Positions 47,393-59,700 of a stretch of DNA of 64,000 nucleotides are shown here, one piece after another (position 1 is the stretch's first letter; each line of letters opens with the position of its first letter). Under the pieces are notes generated by a model. That model saw only the letters and a program-made list of their open reading frames with translations. It ran no database searches and had not been told where the DNA came from. A program made the position numbers and the translations under genes. Origin of the DNA: Heterocephalus glaber (Eukaryota; Chordata; Mammalia; Rodentia; Bathyergidae); contig NW_004624743.1 in NCBI RefSeq assembly GCF_000247695.1, positions 2,767,368-2,831,367 of the forward strand. The letters are read 5' to 3'.

Positions 47393-47441
47393 TGTGTGTG
47401 TATGTGTGTGTTAGTGTGTCTGTGTGCATGTGTGTGCAAAC
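47393..47441. repeat. Interrupted (TG)n microsatellite
   Basis: 'tgtgtgtgtatgtgtgtgttagtgtgtctgtgtgcatgtgtgtgc'. Confidence 0.9.
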
Positions 47442-48319
47442 ACAGAGGGTGCCAAAGCTCCAGTTATCGTGAGGACGCTCACTGTCTGGAGCCCTAGCAG
47501 GAGGCTGTGTGTGTTGAGGCTGGGAGATGGGCTGAGGAAACAGCTTTCGTGATTTATGGCTCGGCCTAGGCTGGCCCTGGCTATTGGGGGTTGCCACTCC
47601 TTGAATGAGACAGTAAAGTTTTGATGCAATAAGCTTGAGCTCTGAAGAAAACTTTCCCAAAGGGGCCTTTATTCATTGTGAGGTTTTCCCCTTGCAATCC
47701 TCCAGCTCAATTCTTCGGAGTTGAGATCCAGGGCAAGTCGAGGTAGGAAGCATCCAAGTGTGAGTCTGGGGAACTGTAGTTTTGCAACTTATTAGAATGG
47801 GGACTTCTGGGAATGCTGCCCTGCTGAAATCAGTCCAGCCCCATGAGGCTTGACGGAAAACAGGATCTTTCCTTGAGCAGAAATCCTCTACCAGCTCTTT
47901 GGAAGACTATTAGCTTCCCCTCCCTCTTTCCTCTTCAGTAGGGAAAGCTCGTTAGGTTCTCTTTGATTCCTCATTAATTTTGCAAATCCTGCTGGACATT
48001 CTGCAGGGAAATGTGTAATTTCTGAGTGGAGAGTTTGGAACACAGACATCTTTTCAGCCTAAGAATCAGACCAAACCTGGTGCAGAGAGCCTGAAATGGA
48101 AAAGTGACTCCATGTCCCTTCCTTCTTCCTTGCTCTTTTCCTTCTTGGCATCTAGAATCTTTTCCCTAGCAGATGATGTGCTGGAAGAAAAGTTTATGGG
48201 CTGTCGCTTCATGACACGGAGCAGGCCCTGGGCCCTCTCAGCCTCAGACTCCCATCTGTAAACCGAGGATCGCCCCACCTTCTTTGCTGTGCCATTGTAA
48301 AGATGGAATCAGAATGAGT
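47442..48319. other. Unassigned unique DNA
   Basis: No gene, domain or named repeat recognised. Confidence 0.4.
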
Positions 48320-48550
48320 GAGAGACCCGAGGGAGAAAGTGGGGAACGTGGCTCTGGAGCCAGAGGGCCCAGGTTCCAGCCCCACTCAGCCCCTTCCCGC
48401 CAGGTCTCCAGGCCCTTCTGTGCCTCCCTTCCTCACGTGTGAAATGGCCACTGCAGTGCCCCTCTCAAAGGGCGGTTGTGGGGTGAATGGCGCAGCGTGG
48501 AGGGCACCGCAAGCCTGGCCTGTACTGAGGTTTGTGGTTGCCACTAGAAA
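48320..48550 (+). mobile_element. MIR SINE relic
   Basis: 'gtggctctggagccagagggcccaggttccagccccactcagcccc' and 'tgtgcctcccttcctcacgtgtgaaatgg' followed by 'gggcggttgtggggtgaatgg' match the MIR order (gactctggagccagactgcctgggttcgaatcc..ctgtgcctcagtttcctcatctgtaaaatgg..ggttgttgtgagg). Confidence 0.75.
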
Positions 48551-49464
48551 GGCCATCACGTAGGAAGAGTTCGATCGGAGAGCTGTCAGGGTTATTAGGC
48601 AAATAGGCTCAGGCCATCCTGCTCATCTGCGTAGCAACAGGGCCTCCTTCGGTGTGGAATCTCCCCAGGGCCAGGCGTGGACTTTCCTTGGCCTTTTCCC
48701 AGACCTCTGAGTCTGCGAAGGACCTTCTTACCAGACTCTCCTGCTGCCGACCGGCCTCTGGCTGCCTTTCCACAGCACACAGCCCTAACTGCTTTCTCCA
48801 GCTCCTGCTTCTAGGCTTGGCCTCTAGCCTTTGAAGCCACACACTGTGGAATGTGGTCCTCCCCGGCCTGTTCCTCCCTCCCTCTCTCCTCTATTTGTCT
48901 CTCATGTCTTTACAATTTCTCTGCCTAATAAAGAGGCTGCAAAGGCAGCTCTTCCAGCATTTCCAGAGCTCTGCGTTGTGACTAGAAGACAAAGATGACT
49001 TCCTAGCTCACAATTTGAAACAGACCAGCAAATGAGGTCTTGCACTCATGGACTGCGCTTAATTGGTAGCGCTTGAGTACTGACCATATGTTTCAGCTCT
49101 TCGGAGTGTCACTTCTTTGAACTCATTCTTCCCTGGATCGTGTTACCTTCAGTTCACTGAGAACTATGGAGAAGGCTAATGAGAAGCAGTGGAGCCCTTC
49201 GTCCTGGAGCAAATGGCCCGGAAGTGTAAGGACTGGATGTTCAAGGCAGCGATGGCCCCCTCTCCCGGGCGGACTCTCGAAGCGCTAGCTCTTCGGAGAG
49301 AAGAGATAATGCAGAAGGCGCTGGGTTCAGTGCACCTTGCGAGCCGTGGCAGAGCCGTCTTCTCATTTCCTTAGTTTGTTTTGTCAAACAATGCGGTGGA
49401 AAGTTGGGAAAGAAGAATGTTGTTCTAATTGAGAAAATGAAAACACCTTGCGTCCACGAATAGG

Positions 49465-49605
49465 AAGTTACTCACTGGGGCTTAGGCAAGCTGCTTAATC
49501 CCTTTGTACTTTATTTTCCATCTGAAAAAGTGAGTGCACCAAATCTGTCCAGCTGAGCTTTTGAGAATTAATATGTGTATGTGCATGTGTACTTTACAAA
49601 TCCTA
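49465..49605 (+). mobile_element. MIR SINE relic
   Basis: 'aagttactcactggggcttaggcaagctgcttaatccctttgtactttattttccatctgaaaaagtg' and 'gagaattaatatgtgtatgtgcatgtgtactttacaaatcc' follow MIR. Confidence 0.7.
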
Positions 49606-50825
49606 TTTAAATGTAAAGAATTACAGTTTTCAAATGTTTTTCCATACAAAGTGTTTTGCTTTCTCTTGTTTTTTATTCTACGTGTTTTCCAGCAAACATC
49701 CATTGAGAATTGCCCATGTTCTAGAGACTCTGGAGGACACTTGGGACCTGTTCCTGGCCGTCCAAGGGCTCATGACCGTGTGCGTGCACCCCTGTGTCAG
49801 GACAGGGGCACACGGAGCGGCACCTAAATACTGGGGAACTGCACGTTATCAGGCTTCTGTCCCATTTTACAGGAGAGGACAATGGGGTCCCACAGACTAG
49901 AACTGCATTTGAGTGGACTTCAGGTTTCCTCCTAAGGTCGGGGAGTGGGGAAGACCCGGGAGGACAACAGCTGACTTTGGTCTGGGCTGGGGGCAGGTGG
50001 AGATGAGGTCCTCCCCTCTGAACATCTCCAGGAGGGCTCTCCAGTGTGTCCCAGATGGAAGACAGCTGGGAAGCACCGAGCGGAGTTCTCTGGGGAGGCC
50101 CAGTCCTACCAGGCTGTGAAGACGTCCGTAAAGTCTCTCTCTGCCTCCGGGTTTGGTAACTCCGCACCAAGGTCATGCTGAAGGGCCTGGGAGAAATACG
50201 TCTCTAGGTGTCCCGGACAGATCCTGAGAGGGCTGAGCAAACTACACTGTGGCCAGGTTGGTTTCCAGGGAGTTAACGTTCTTCCCATAGTAGTTATTTT
50301 TGTGTACTTATGTGAGTATGTGTTACAGCTCTTTCACCTTTTCAACAGGGTCAGTGATTGTCTGCCTCAAACTCTCTTTATCCTGAAAATTAATTTTAAA
50401 AGTAAGCCCTTCATTTAAGTGCCTATATTTGCATCCCAATGCATTTCTGACTTAAACGTTTAGTTATCACCATAGTAAACTTAAAAAAAGTGTGAGACAG
50501 CCGATACTGCTTTCTCTTATTTATTGTTCAACAACACTAACAAAAACTTGGTGAGTTTAAAGGAGAAACAAACCAAGGCATGAGATCAACTCATAGCCTG
50601 ACACAAAAGCAGCTTTCATCTTATGCTTATCCCAATCGGAATTAAAGTAACTTTGGAAACAGTCTGAAACAGAGGAGGGGGAGGTGAAGGGCTCGTGTTT
50701 GGGGCCTCAATTTGGACTAGAATGTTGGGAGTCCAGGGTGAATCCAGTTGTCAGGTTCACAAATGATGCTTGAGATTTAGAGAATAAAATGCCAGGTGGG
50801 AATGAAATGGCAATTTTTTGGTGTG
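49606..50825. other. Unassigned DNA
   Basis: A 151-codon minus frame (49721-50176) and plus frames overlap; none shows a domain. No named repeat seen. Confidence 0.4.
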
Positions 50826-50882
50826 CGTTAGGTGCTAGGGTGAGGATCCCCCTCCCCCCTTTTCCTCTCCTCCTCCTCCTTC

Positions 50883-50937
50883 TTTGGGTGATGCTGGGGA
50901 TGGAACCCTGGGCTTCCATCCAGCTAAACTCTTGCAT
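50883..50937 (-). mobile_element. ID element fragment
   Basis: 'gggtgatgctggggatggaaccctgggcttccatccagctaaactcttgcat' is the reversed B-box side of an ID-type SINE (gggttcgatccccagca reversed). A CT-rich stretch precedes it (50849-50882). Confidence 0.65.
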
Positions 50938-50945
50938 CCTCCTAA

Positions 50946-52040
50946 CTGGTGCTGGCTCCTGAGCCTCCCCTGGACGAGCTGGAGCGAGCCCTCAAAACCC
51001 TCTGGAGGAAGCCTGAGACGGTCACAACCGGCTGTCCCTGGGGCAGTCATTGCAGGCTGGCGGCGATCACTGCTCTCACCTTAGCGTGCACCTTGGTTAT
51101 TTTTGTTGCCCTGTGGCTGCATTTCTGTATCCCAAGGGGCTGGGATCTTGGGAACTTCATTTCTCAGCCCTTCGGCCAACAGGCTTTCAGCTGGATTTTA
51201 CCAGTGGAAGGAATAGCAGGATGGCAGACATCAGAAGACAAGAGGAAGTGAAGAGCCATTTTCTCACCGTTGGCAGCGTGTGCCTGACACTGGTATTAGC
51301 AGCAGTGGAAGAATCTGTGCTCCTGGGTTGTTGTCAGGTCCTAGGAATGGCAGCAGCAAGGGCAGCCACTTCTGCAGCCTCAGAGGTTCAAACGTCTCTA
51401 GGCTGTGGCTCCAGTAGTGGCACTGAGGTGGGGGCTTCTGCACTTCCTGAGAGTTGGCAACAGCAGCTCAGGCTCGGCTGCCATCTGACGGCTCTGCGTG
51501 CCCCACCCCCCGGCTTCGTGGCCCTGAGGGCTGTGGAGACTTTTTCCATTCCCATCTCTGGGTGACATTGCCTTGCGCTGATGCCCTGCACTCCTGGGCC
51601 AGCTTCTGTGAGGTCGCCCTCCAGCCTGTCCTCCCCCCTGACCCCAAGGTCTAGGCTGCTCAGTGCCACCCGCCCCGCGGGCCCCGCTGGTTCTGCCACA
51701 GAGCTGAGCTTCCGGGCAGGAGCACCCCACGATCTCCCTCCCCTGTCTTCCCCTCTCTTGTTGCCTGCATCCCTTCTGTGCCTCCCTTGTCTCTCTTTAT
51801 TGGCTCTTGATGCTTCACTCACTGTTATGTCTCCTGTGCTTTCCGTAGGAGGGGATCCCTTCAGGCATGTTGTCCATTCTGTGACCTTGCTCTGTCCTTT
51901 GCCCTTATCAATGGGACAGAGCCAGAATGTCAGACCATTCTGGAGCAGGACGGAAAACATGACACAACCCTGCTAGGGAAAATTCATTAGAAATCAGCCA
52001 AACAAAATTGATCATATTTTCAATATAAAATTCATATATA
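50946..52040. other. GC-rich unassigned stretch with overlapping frames
   Basis: A 171-codon plus frame (51050-51565), a 131-codon plus frame (51581-51976) and a 190-codon minus frame (51388-51960) overlap. None has a recognisable domain; the composition (A, S, G, P, R rich) is what GC-rich noncoding DNA gives. 51175-51250 resembles a known-looking mammalian repeat that I cannot name. Confidence 0.4.
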
Positions 52041-52259
52041 CTCTTGGAAGCATGAGACAGAAAAATTAAAAGGGATTTAAAAATCAGACAAATGTTTTAT
52101 TTTTCTCATCCCTTTCAATGGTGGTATGTGTGCAATTTGTATAATTATGATACATTTTGTTATATTTTTTACATAACATTACAACAGAGTTGCTTGAAAT
52201 TTCTGACACATTATTTTAAATATAATTTTAAATAAAGGTATAATTGACCATTGAGATTT

Positions 52260-52450
52260 TTTTCAGTGGTGCTTTAGAAAAATTATTCCCTTCTTATGGA
52301 CATTTAGCTTTTATACAGTATCCAGTATCATTAATATTTTCATGGACATGTTTAACTATTAGATGTTTCCGTATTGTGAAGTATGTCCTCAGTGTGCTTC
52401 TTAGATGAGAATTACTGGATAAAACACAGCACACTGTGATCCAAGAAAGA
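52260..52450 (-). mobile_element. Possible ancient L1 fragment
   Basis: 'ttcccttcttatggacatttagctttt' and 'ttcttagatgagaattactggataaaacac' resemble antisense ORF2-end and 3' motifs of old L1 (ttggacatttaggttgtttcc..gaattgctgggtcaaag). Weak. Confidence 0.4.
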
Positions 52451-52564
52451 GCCCCTGGGTACAGGAATGTAGTTCGTGCTGTGCTATCATGTTTGTCCCA
52501 GAGGAAGCTTTGGTCAGGAGCAGGGAAGGCAGGCCACTGTGGACACCTGCTAGCTCCCCCCTCT

Positions 52565-52735
52565 CTGAGACCCGGAGCCAATCACTTACGTCTGCTTACC
52601 TCAGTTTCCTTTTCTGTAAAGTTCTTGTAAAGTTACTGTGAGGTTGAAGTGAGGTGAGTGCTTAGAACAGCGGCTGGCTCGTGGTAAAGATGGCACACGT
52701 TTTGGCTCTTGCTATTATTATTACTAATAATTTGA
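52565..52735 (+). mobile_element. MIR SINE relic
   Basis: 'gagccaatcacttacgtctgcttacctcagtttccttttctgtaaagttcttg', 'gtgaggttgaagtgaggtgagtgcttagaacagcggctggctcgtggtaaag' and 'gctattattattac' give a clear MIR 3' half. Confidence 0.85.
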
Positions 52736-53282
52736 AATAAGAATTAGCAAACAAGAAAGCATAACTTCTTCTCCTGAGCCTTGCAGAGCACTGAGTCTGG
52801 AGGCTGAAAGCCCAGGATAAAAGCTTGGAGCTGTGTGGCGAACACGGAGGTCAGTTTATGGTGCTTTTCCTGATTACAGAGTCTTCTGCTGTCATATTTA
52901 TACCAGTTCATCTTCTGTCACCAGAATTAAGTTCCAGAGGGAGGCTAACTTCACAAGGGAAAGAGGCTAATTTACCAGACAGCTTTGGAGCCCGAAAGCC
53001 CAATTGGAGGGCGCAGGCTCTGGCTCTTCTCCTCGGTTGTTCCCTCATGGCAGACAGTGGAAGAAGAAATCTCTTCTTGGAAGCAGGAAGTCAACGGGGC
53101 TGGGATTCCACTGTCCTCTCTGAGCGCTCACCATCAGTGACTTGGGACTGCTCCACCCTCCACCTCCTGCCACCACTCTGAGGACCAGGCTCCACCACAT
53201 GACCCTTTGGGGGGCAACATCCAAACCAGAGCCAACCCCCCACCCTCCCCAAACACCCATGAGATAGTCAGACAAAGATTAC

Positions 53283-53823
53283 AGGGGTGATCAAAACATT
53301 CAATGAAGGTTTAAAAATACTACAGAGAAAGACAAATCACAAATCCACCTCACAATACCGCCCCTTGCTTTGAGCACACTTATCCTCCTGCTGCCACTTT
53401 CTGCAGCAGTTCTGGAAGTCCTCTTTCTTGAGTGTCTTCAGAAGGGGTGATAAAAAATGTGGTGAATACTCTACGAATTCCATCCAACAGAAAGGCAGGC
53501 TGGTAAAGACATCATGCTGTGCCCTCATCCACCTTATTCACAGTTCTGGCACCATGGGACTTCTGGCTCTTCCCCAAAGTCAAAATGACCATGGAAGGGA
53601 AATGTTTAGAGTCAATTCGGAACATGGAGGCAGCTGTGACAGCCCAATTAAAGACACTAGGAAAGAGGACTCCAGAGCTGCTGCAGCAAGTGGTGAGAAC
53701 CCTGAGATGAATGTATTCAAAGCAAGGGGGAGCATGTGGAGGGGAATGAATGGCAATGTGTCTTTCAGTGCAATACATTTTTAAATACTTGAACATTCCT
53801 CCTAGTTTTTAATCATGCCTCAT
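53283..53823 (+). mobile_element. Composite palindromic mariner element, copy 3
   Basis: A 541-bp element, almost the same length as copy 2. Left outer repeat 'ggggtgatcaaaacattcaatg' with inverted 3' arm to about 53438; junction 'gagtgtcttcagaaggggtgataaaaaatgtggtgaatac' with the buried 5' repeat (53444-53467); leader; then transposase C-terminal sequence in the 53519-53710 plus frame ('APWDFWLFPKVKMTMEGK'), and the right arm to 53823 ('ttaatcatgcctca'). TA precedes the left end (53279-53281 region); the right TA is mutated to TG. The DDE core is absent. Confidence 0.88.
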
Positions 53824-53849
53824 GTTTTACAGATAAGAAAGTAGAGTGG

Positions 53850-54145
53850 TTAGATTTGAATGTGCTCCCCAAAGTCTACTGGTTCGAAACATAATCTCTG
53901 ATGTAACAGTGTGGGGAGGGGGCTAGGAGAGGCGACTGGTCATTCATGGATTGATGGCATTTTACCACAGGAGTGAGTTAGTCACCGCTGCGGGGGGGGG
54001 GGTCACAGAGGAATCCACATCCTCCTGTCCCTTCTCCCTCATCTCCTCTTGCCCTTGCCTTCCACATGGGATGCAGCAGTAAGACAGTCCTCCGTGGGTG
54101 CCAGAGGCATTACCTCAGTCTTCCCAGCCTCCAGCACCTGGGGCC
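53850..54145 (+). mobile_element. MLT1/MST-type MaLR LTR
   Basis: 'gttagatttgaatgtgctccccaaagtctactggttcgaaacataatctctgatgtaacagtgtggggag', 'ttaccacaggagtgagttagtcacc', 'cttgcccttgccttccacatgggatgcagcagtaagacag' and 'cagtcttcccagcctccag' follow the MaLR LTR order. A poly-G run (53992-54001) sits inside it. Confidence 0.85.
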
Positions 54146-56230
54146 AAAGACATTTCTGTCCTCCTGAATTATCCATTTTCAGACATTCCATTTTGGCATC
54201 AGCTCATGGGCTCTGACACTGGGGCTTAGAGTCATGAAGTTACCAGACAAGAATCCAGTCATAAATTGGAGAGCCAGGTCCTGACTGCAAGTCTTCTACC
54301 TTTGATCATAACCATTGATGGCAGGATGGAATCAGAGTCTGGATAAGCTGGAAGTAAATGGATTTATACAAGTTCTGGAACAGCAGAATAAAAAAGAGAT
54401 AATCTTAGAATGAATAATAGGATGTATTATTTTCTGTTTACCTATAGAAGTGAAAGATGACGCATTTATAAGTAAGTATTTTCTAAAGGATAAATTTTCA
54501 AAAGGATAATTGGTGATGAAATTTCATAAATGACATGGCCTCACAGCTCAACACTTCAAAGGCAAAATGAACTTTGTGTGATGACCATCATATAGGATTG
54601 GCTTACTGTGGGTCACATCCACTATACTTAAAAAAATTTTTTTTTTACAGCAGAAGTTGGTGGTACCGTTATATAAGTATGAAGAATTTCTCATTCCTGA
54701 TGTTTTATGCTAACTTAGATACGTACTGAGAGCTTTTATTGATTGTGAGCTCTTTGAACCTTTCCAGGTGTTTGCTTGAATCAGCCTGTAGGAAAAGGAT
54801 TAGGTTATTCCATCAACATTCACAAAGCTCTTTCTAGGTGCTTCGTGCTGAAATTTTCTGGGCAGTGAAAACACACATCTTTCCAGATACTAAACAGCAG
54901 AGCCTGTGGTTGGTAATGCTGCCCTGATTCTATGCCTGGCTGTGTCTGTAGGGAAGAACTTAAAAATTGGTTTTGGGGGAGGTGGACATAAAGTTTTCAT
55001 TTGGTTTCATTTTACTGAAACCAACTTAATTCTGATTTGACCTTTCGAGTGCTGAAATGCCACTCCTCAGCATGGCCTCCGAGAGAGAGGCACATCTTCC
55101 ATCTGTGTTGTATTAGAAGGAAAACCCAAGATTTTGGAGCTCCACACTCATGGTGGCTTAATTTTCCACAGAAAAGGAAGATTTAAACAAGACTTCTTTT
55201 AAGGAAAACTCCTTCTTCTTTATCGTTAGATATTATAAAAATACCAGCTTTTCCTCAATTTTCTATCCTTGTACCCCTACTTTTAATAAAAGAAAACAGA
55301 ATTTAAATAGCCCTATAGCTATTAACAAGATTGAATTTGTAATGGAAAACTTTCCTATAAAGCAGAGGAAATAGGACATGCCTTGATGAATGAACATTTT
55401 GCTTTCAGAACCTGGTTTGTGTATTTTGGCAGTTAAATCAAATTCTGCTAAAGTCTGGAGCAAAATGGGGGCCCCTACGATGGCCACTAAGTAGGGATGT
55501 GATGCGTCGCCAAAAGGGGGCACCAGGGTGGTACCTTCACAGAGTGGCCTGTCTGGTCGTGGCTTTCACATGGCAGCCTGGCCAACGCAGGGGCTCTTTT
55601 GAGTTTTTCTCACTGCCTGAATTGAATGGTGCTCGAGTGTGTGAAGATACAGTTCAAGGGTTCTCAGGAGAAAAATATGTAATACCAAGAAAAACAGTAA
55701 ATGGAAAGTTGGCTTCTTGAACTGTGGCTGGGTGTGTGAATTCTCACCTCCCTGCACTCGAGGCTCCGTGAAGGCTTTGCATGAGGCTTTGCACGGTTCA
55801 GGAACTTCGGAAGAGCTGTTTCTTACACCCTCAGCTTTTACTCCGATGCTGAAGGCATCCACATTTATAGTTCTTTTTTTCAGTATTTCTCTAGACCCAC
55901 CTTCCAACTGCGTATCTTTTATTTAATTGTCATACCAGACCTTACAATCAAGGTGACTAAAACAAAAATTGTCACACACCCCCATTTCTCTCCTCTTAGT
56001 AGCAGCATCCGTTTTCCCCATTGCCCAAGTATGGAAATCTAGGCGATGTTCTGGCGGGCTCTTTCATGACAGGTTCCCATCGATTGTCGGGAGGATAGAC
56101 TGTCCCTGAGCCTGCCCTTCCTTGGTGTTTGCTGGGCAGTCTCCAGACCCCAGGAAGCTGCAAATCTTTAAATACTACCATAATATATTTCTGTCCCATG
56201 AAATTCCGTAAATTTGACTTAATGCCACTA
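54146..56230. other. Unassigned AT-rich DNA
   Basis: 54235-54315 may be a MIR relic ('gaatccagtcataaattggagagccaggtcctgactgcaag'). The 113-codon minus frame 55566-55907 has no recognised domain. Nothing else is named. Confidence 0.4.
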
Positions 56231-58330
56231 AACACAATTAAAGGAAATAAAAGCTACAGTGAGGGGGAAAGGTTGAGCAATCAGCTGATTTCACTCACTG
56301 GGTAAATGATTTCTGCCAACACAATGCACCTAATTAAGTTACCAGCTTAGTAAAATGGCTCATTACAAGGGACCCTTGCAGATTTAACTTTCTGGCCTTG
56401 GCAAGTACAATGGCCCTGAAGGCCCAGAAGTTTATTAACTTTGGTAGGCTAACAAGGCAGAATCTCATGAAATGACTCTAGCCAGTGCTCCAGCCAGTAC
56501 TGGAATGGTTCAGTACAGAAGGGATTAAGTGTCAGTGAAAGTGGAAAAGCAGTTAACTTGTGGTGTGAGGATATGGACTCCCATGATTCCTAATAGACAC
56601 TGAGCATGGGACAAGCCAGGAGCATGTACAAACATTTCTGAGAAGGGCCTAAGGAAGTCTTTTCACTTATATTATCGTGCTTTAAAGGAAGAAATTCTAT
56701 GCAAGAGGTGCACTGGCAAATGCAGAGTTCCTATAGAACTAGGTGTCGTGAATCTTTATGGATGCTCACAAATATTAAGATTATATTTCAATATAAATGT
56801 GTACATGTTCCTATAGACCTTAATGCATACATAGATGCATGTATGTATGCACAAACTGAATACATAGATGCGTGTAGCTTTCCTTGCTTTTGTTTTGAGC
56901 TCTCATATATTATAAAGGAAAATTCTCAGCCAGTCCTGCAACCTAGCATTGATGATGTGTATCGGTGCTGACATGAACAGCTCAATTAATCCTTGGCCCT
57001 CATCGATGCTCCCACAGTTGTAGATGTTTATTTTCCTTGCTAGAAACTGAATTCAGCCCCCCACCCCCAGCACATTTCATAAAGATCAGCGGATGGTAAT
57101 TGCTTTCCGGCTGAATTGGGTTGGGTTTGAACCAATGACCTTTGTGGTGAAATCTCCCTTTTCAGTCTCTTGATCCATCCATTTGCCTAGTGAAAAATCT
57201 CAAAGTTGAAAAAAAAAGTCTTATGAGCACTTCTGTGGACTGCTTTGCTCATCAAATTGTGTGTCCAAATACAAAACAAAGTTAGACAACAATTTTGGTA
57301 AGTTTCCATATACCCTTGATGCTTTTGAATAGTTTTTTTAAATAAAGGAAGTTTCTCAGGGTAGAAATCAAGAATAACTTTCCAAATATTGTAGAAAGTG
57401 GTAGATGGGATAGATTTCTTTTTTCAGTCTTGATATTTTATTTAAACACTGCTCTCCATAAACAAGTAGAAGTTTATTGTTCAGGGAACTAAGTTTCGGG
57501 AATAAAACTTGGAGAAATTCCATTTACTGAGAACTTGGGGCCACCATGAAATCTCAGTATCCTTCTAAAAATAGGAATGACAGAAAACTAGTGTGATGGT
57601 GGTCTTTATGTGTTTTTTCTTTGACCTGAGGATTTACCATGGGAATAAAGGAAAAACAAACACAAGAAGACTTATTTTCTACGGCTTGTCTATATGGGTA
57701 TCAGAAGCTTGATTGATTTTTCTGGGGATCAATGAGGTCATGCGTGAAAGGCTGATGGAATCCTGGATGTTTCAAACATTACGTAAGCCAGGCCATATCC
57801 TTCCCAGCAGCTGTAGTCTACTTACAACTGAGGGTCTTTGTGAACTCCTGGCCTAATGCTCTTTCTGGTGGAAGATGATGCTTCCCTTTTCTCAGTGAGA
57901 AAGCGCTCTGGACCGAGCAGCTGGCATCCAAACAGCGTGTCTGATCTCTGGCACTGCTGCTGGCTCCTTGCATCAGCTCTGGGGGTAACTTGGTCACAGC
58001 ACCTTTCCATCCACCTGGAGTCATCCTGGGGTCTTTGTTCTCCATTCTCCCTGAGCCCCAGGGGCCTTGCTGTATGGGAGCCCTGCTGGCTCTGTCCCTG
58101 GGAAGACTGTGACTGGTTCACTTAACTCTGTTTCTACAGTCACCCTCCTTGTTCAGGTTGCCATGACTCCGAGTCACTACTGTCATTGGTTAACTGAGAT
58201 CTCTGCCTTTGCCCTTGGCCCCACAATCTGCTCTTCACATGGCACCCGTCAGTTTTAAGAAAATGTGTATCAAACCCTGTCTCTTTCCTACTCTGATTTA
58301 CGCCAGACTTGAAACTGTCTTTTCCTTCCT
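56231..58330. other. Unassigned unique DNA, candidate conserved noncoding block at 56270-56500
   Basis: 56270-56500 has no repeat signature, no long frame, and several homeodomain-type TAATTA/TTAATT cores, which is the look of a conserved noncoding element. That is an impression only. The rest is unassigned. Confidence 0.3.
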
Positions 58331-58334
58331 GGAG

Positions 58335-58442
58335 CACTCTGATTTTTCTTTTTTCTTTTCTTTTAACTCCTCTTTTTCATTTCCTCTTTCCCTTTCTCCC
58401 CTCTCCTCCCCACCCTGTCTCCTCTTCTCTTCTCTTTTTTGG
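58335..58442. repeat. Polypyrimidine low-complexity tract
   Basis: About 100 bases almost purely C and T ('tttttcttttttcttttctttt' to 'cctcttctcttctctttttt'). Frames across it are rich in F, S, L and P and are not coding. Confidence 0.9.
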
Positions 58443-58764
58443 ATTCCTCAAAAATCCTAAACTTAAATCTAGACTTGTGTATTGGAGCTTCTCTCTACCA
58501 AGGAGTGTTTCCTGCTTTCCCCCACCTCCTCCCACCCCAGGTATAGATTGGATATCTAGTCCCCTAGGTGTCAGATCTTGTGTCAAATGATACATCCCTA
58601 AGTCTCCCCCTGATCAATCAAAGTAGCTGTCAAGTCACTCCCAGACAAATCATTCCAAGTTTTTCATAGCAGTTGACACCACGTGATACTGTCGGCCTAT
58701 CCTTTCTCTCTCTGTTGATCTGCTCTGTTATGTGTCTACTATTCATTGTCTTTCTTCCTCCACA

Positions 58765-58882
58765 GGAATAGATTATAAGCTCCATGAGAGCTTAAACCTT
58801 TCTTTAGTGATCAGTGCCTGGAACAACGACTGTGGTGCCTACTAGGTGCTCAGTAAATGTCTGTTGAGTTAGTGAATAAAGT
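58765..58882 (+). mobile_element. L2 3'-end relic
   Basis: 'aatagattataagctccatgagagcttaaacc', 'atcagtgcctggaacaacgactgtggtgcctactaggtgctcagtaaatgtctgttgagttagtgaataaag' is the L2 terminus (aagctccatgagggcagggacc..gcctggcacatagtaggtgctcaataaatatttgttgaatgaatg). Confidence 0.88.
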
Positions 58883-59284
58883 TACAGCATCTAGGCTACT
58901 CATTATTCATCAAAGCTAGAAAGGCAGTTTACTCCTTTTTCTCCCAGAATGCCGTACACTCTTGTTGCATTTTTCCCCATTACTCATTTTTATTCTCTAT
59001 TCTCATGAGCCCCATTGCAGGCCTTTGTCTCCTCTGACCTGGGATGTGTCACCAGCCTTTCCCTTGGATTGTGGGACCTTAGGCTTATAACCCTTCAGCT
59101 AATCTTGCTTTTATCATATTTATTCTTTATCAAAAAGCTCTAAAATTCCTCCCTCCTTGGCAAAAAATTAAACATTATTAAAGATGCTGAGCCAAAATTT
59201 AATGAGAACAGGGAAAAATAAATTACACTGATCAACATTCTAACAGGGTTGTCTTTCCTTTCATAATATTTATGTTTCAATTTA

Positions 59285-59700
59285 TCCCTAATTGCATGTT
59301 TCCACATGGGCATAATAAGTATGCATGCTATTTTGTTTTCTGCATTTTACTTAATATTTCATGAACAGTTTCATGTTACTACATAGTTTATTTTGTTTGT
59401 TATGCCACATAATATTCCATTAATTATGGGTTTTCATTATATATTGAATAACAAGAGAATGGTTGGATTATTTCCTGTTATTCTTGACATGGCCATGAAT
59501 ATTGTTATACAAATGGTCTTTTTAGTTTTAATTATTTCTTTTGGAGAGATTCCAAGCCACAGAATTAATGGGCCAAAGGTTATGATCAATTTATATAGCA
59601 TGTGTGTAATTATGTATATAATGCTTGCATGAGTGTGAAACTACATTCCTCTACAAAAGCCTGATATACATTTTCAACCTATGAGCCTGTATAAATACTA
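59285..59700 (-). mobile_element. Ancient L1M ORF2 3' fragment
   Basis: Antisense L1: 'gccacataatattccattaattatgg', 'gaatggttggattatttcctgttattcttgacatggccatgaatattg' and 'gagagattccaagccacagaattaatgggccaaaggttatg'. These match old L1 'gtattccattgtatgg..ttaggttgtttcc..ataaatgctgc..gataaattcctagaagtggaattgctgggtcaaagggtatg'. Confidence 0.8.

Noticed and set aside
49046..49080. 'ctgcgcttaattggtagcgcttgagtac' looks like a tRNA 5' half
   Set aside because: No anticodon arm, T arm or 3' acceptor pairing follows in a reasonable length.
51388..51960. 190-codon minus-strand frame in GC-rich DNA
   Set aside because: Overlapped by 171- and 131-codon plus frames; low-complexity GC-rich composition, no domain.
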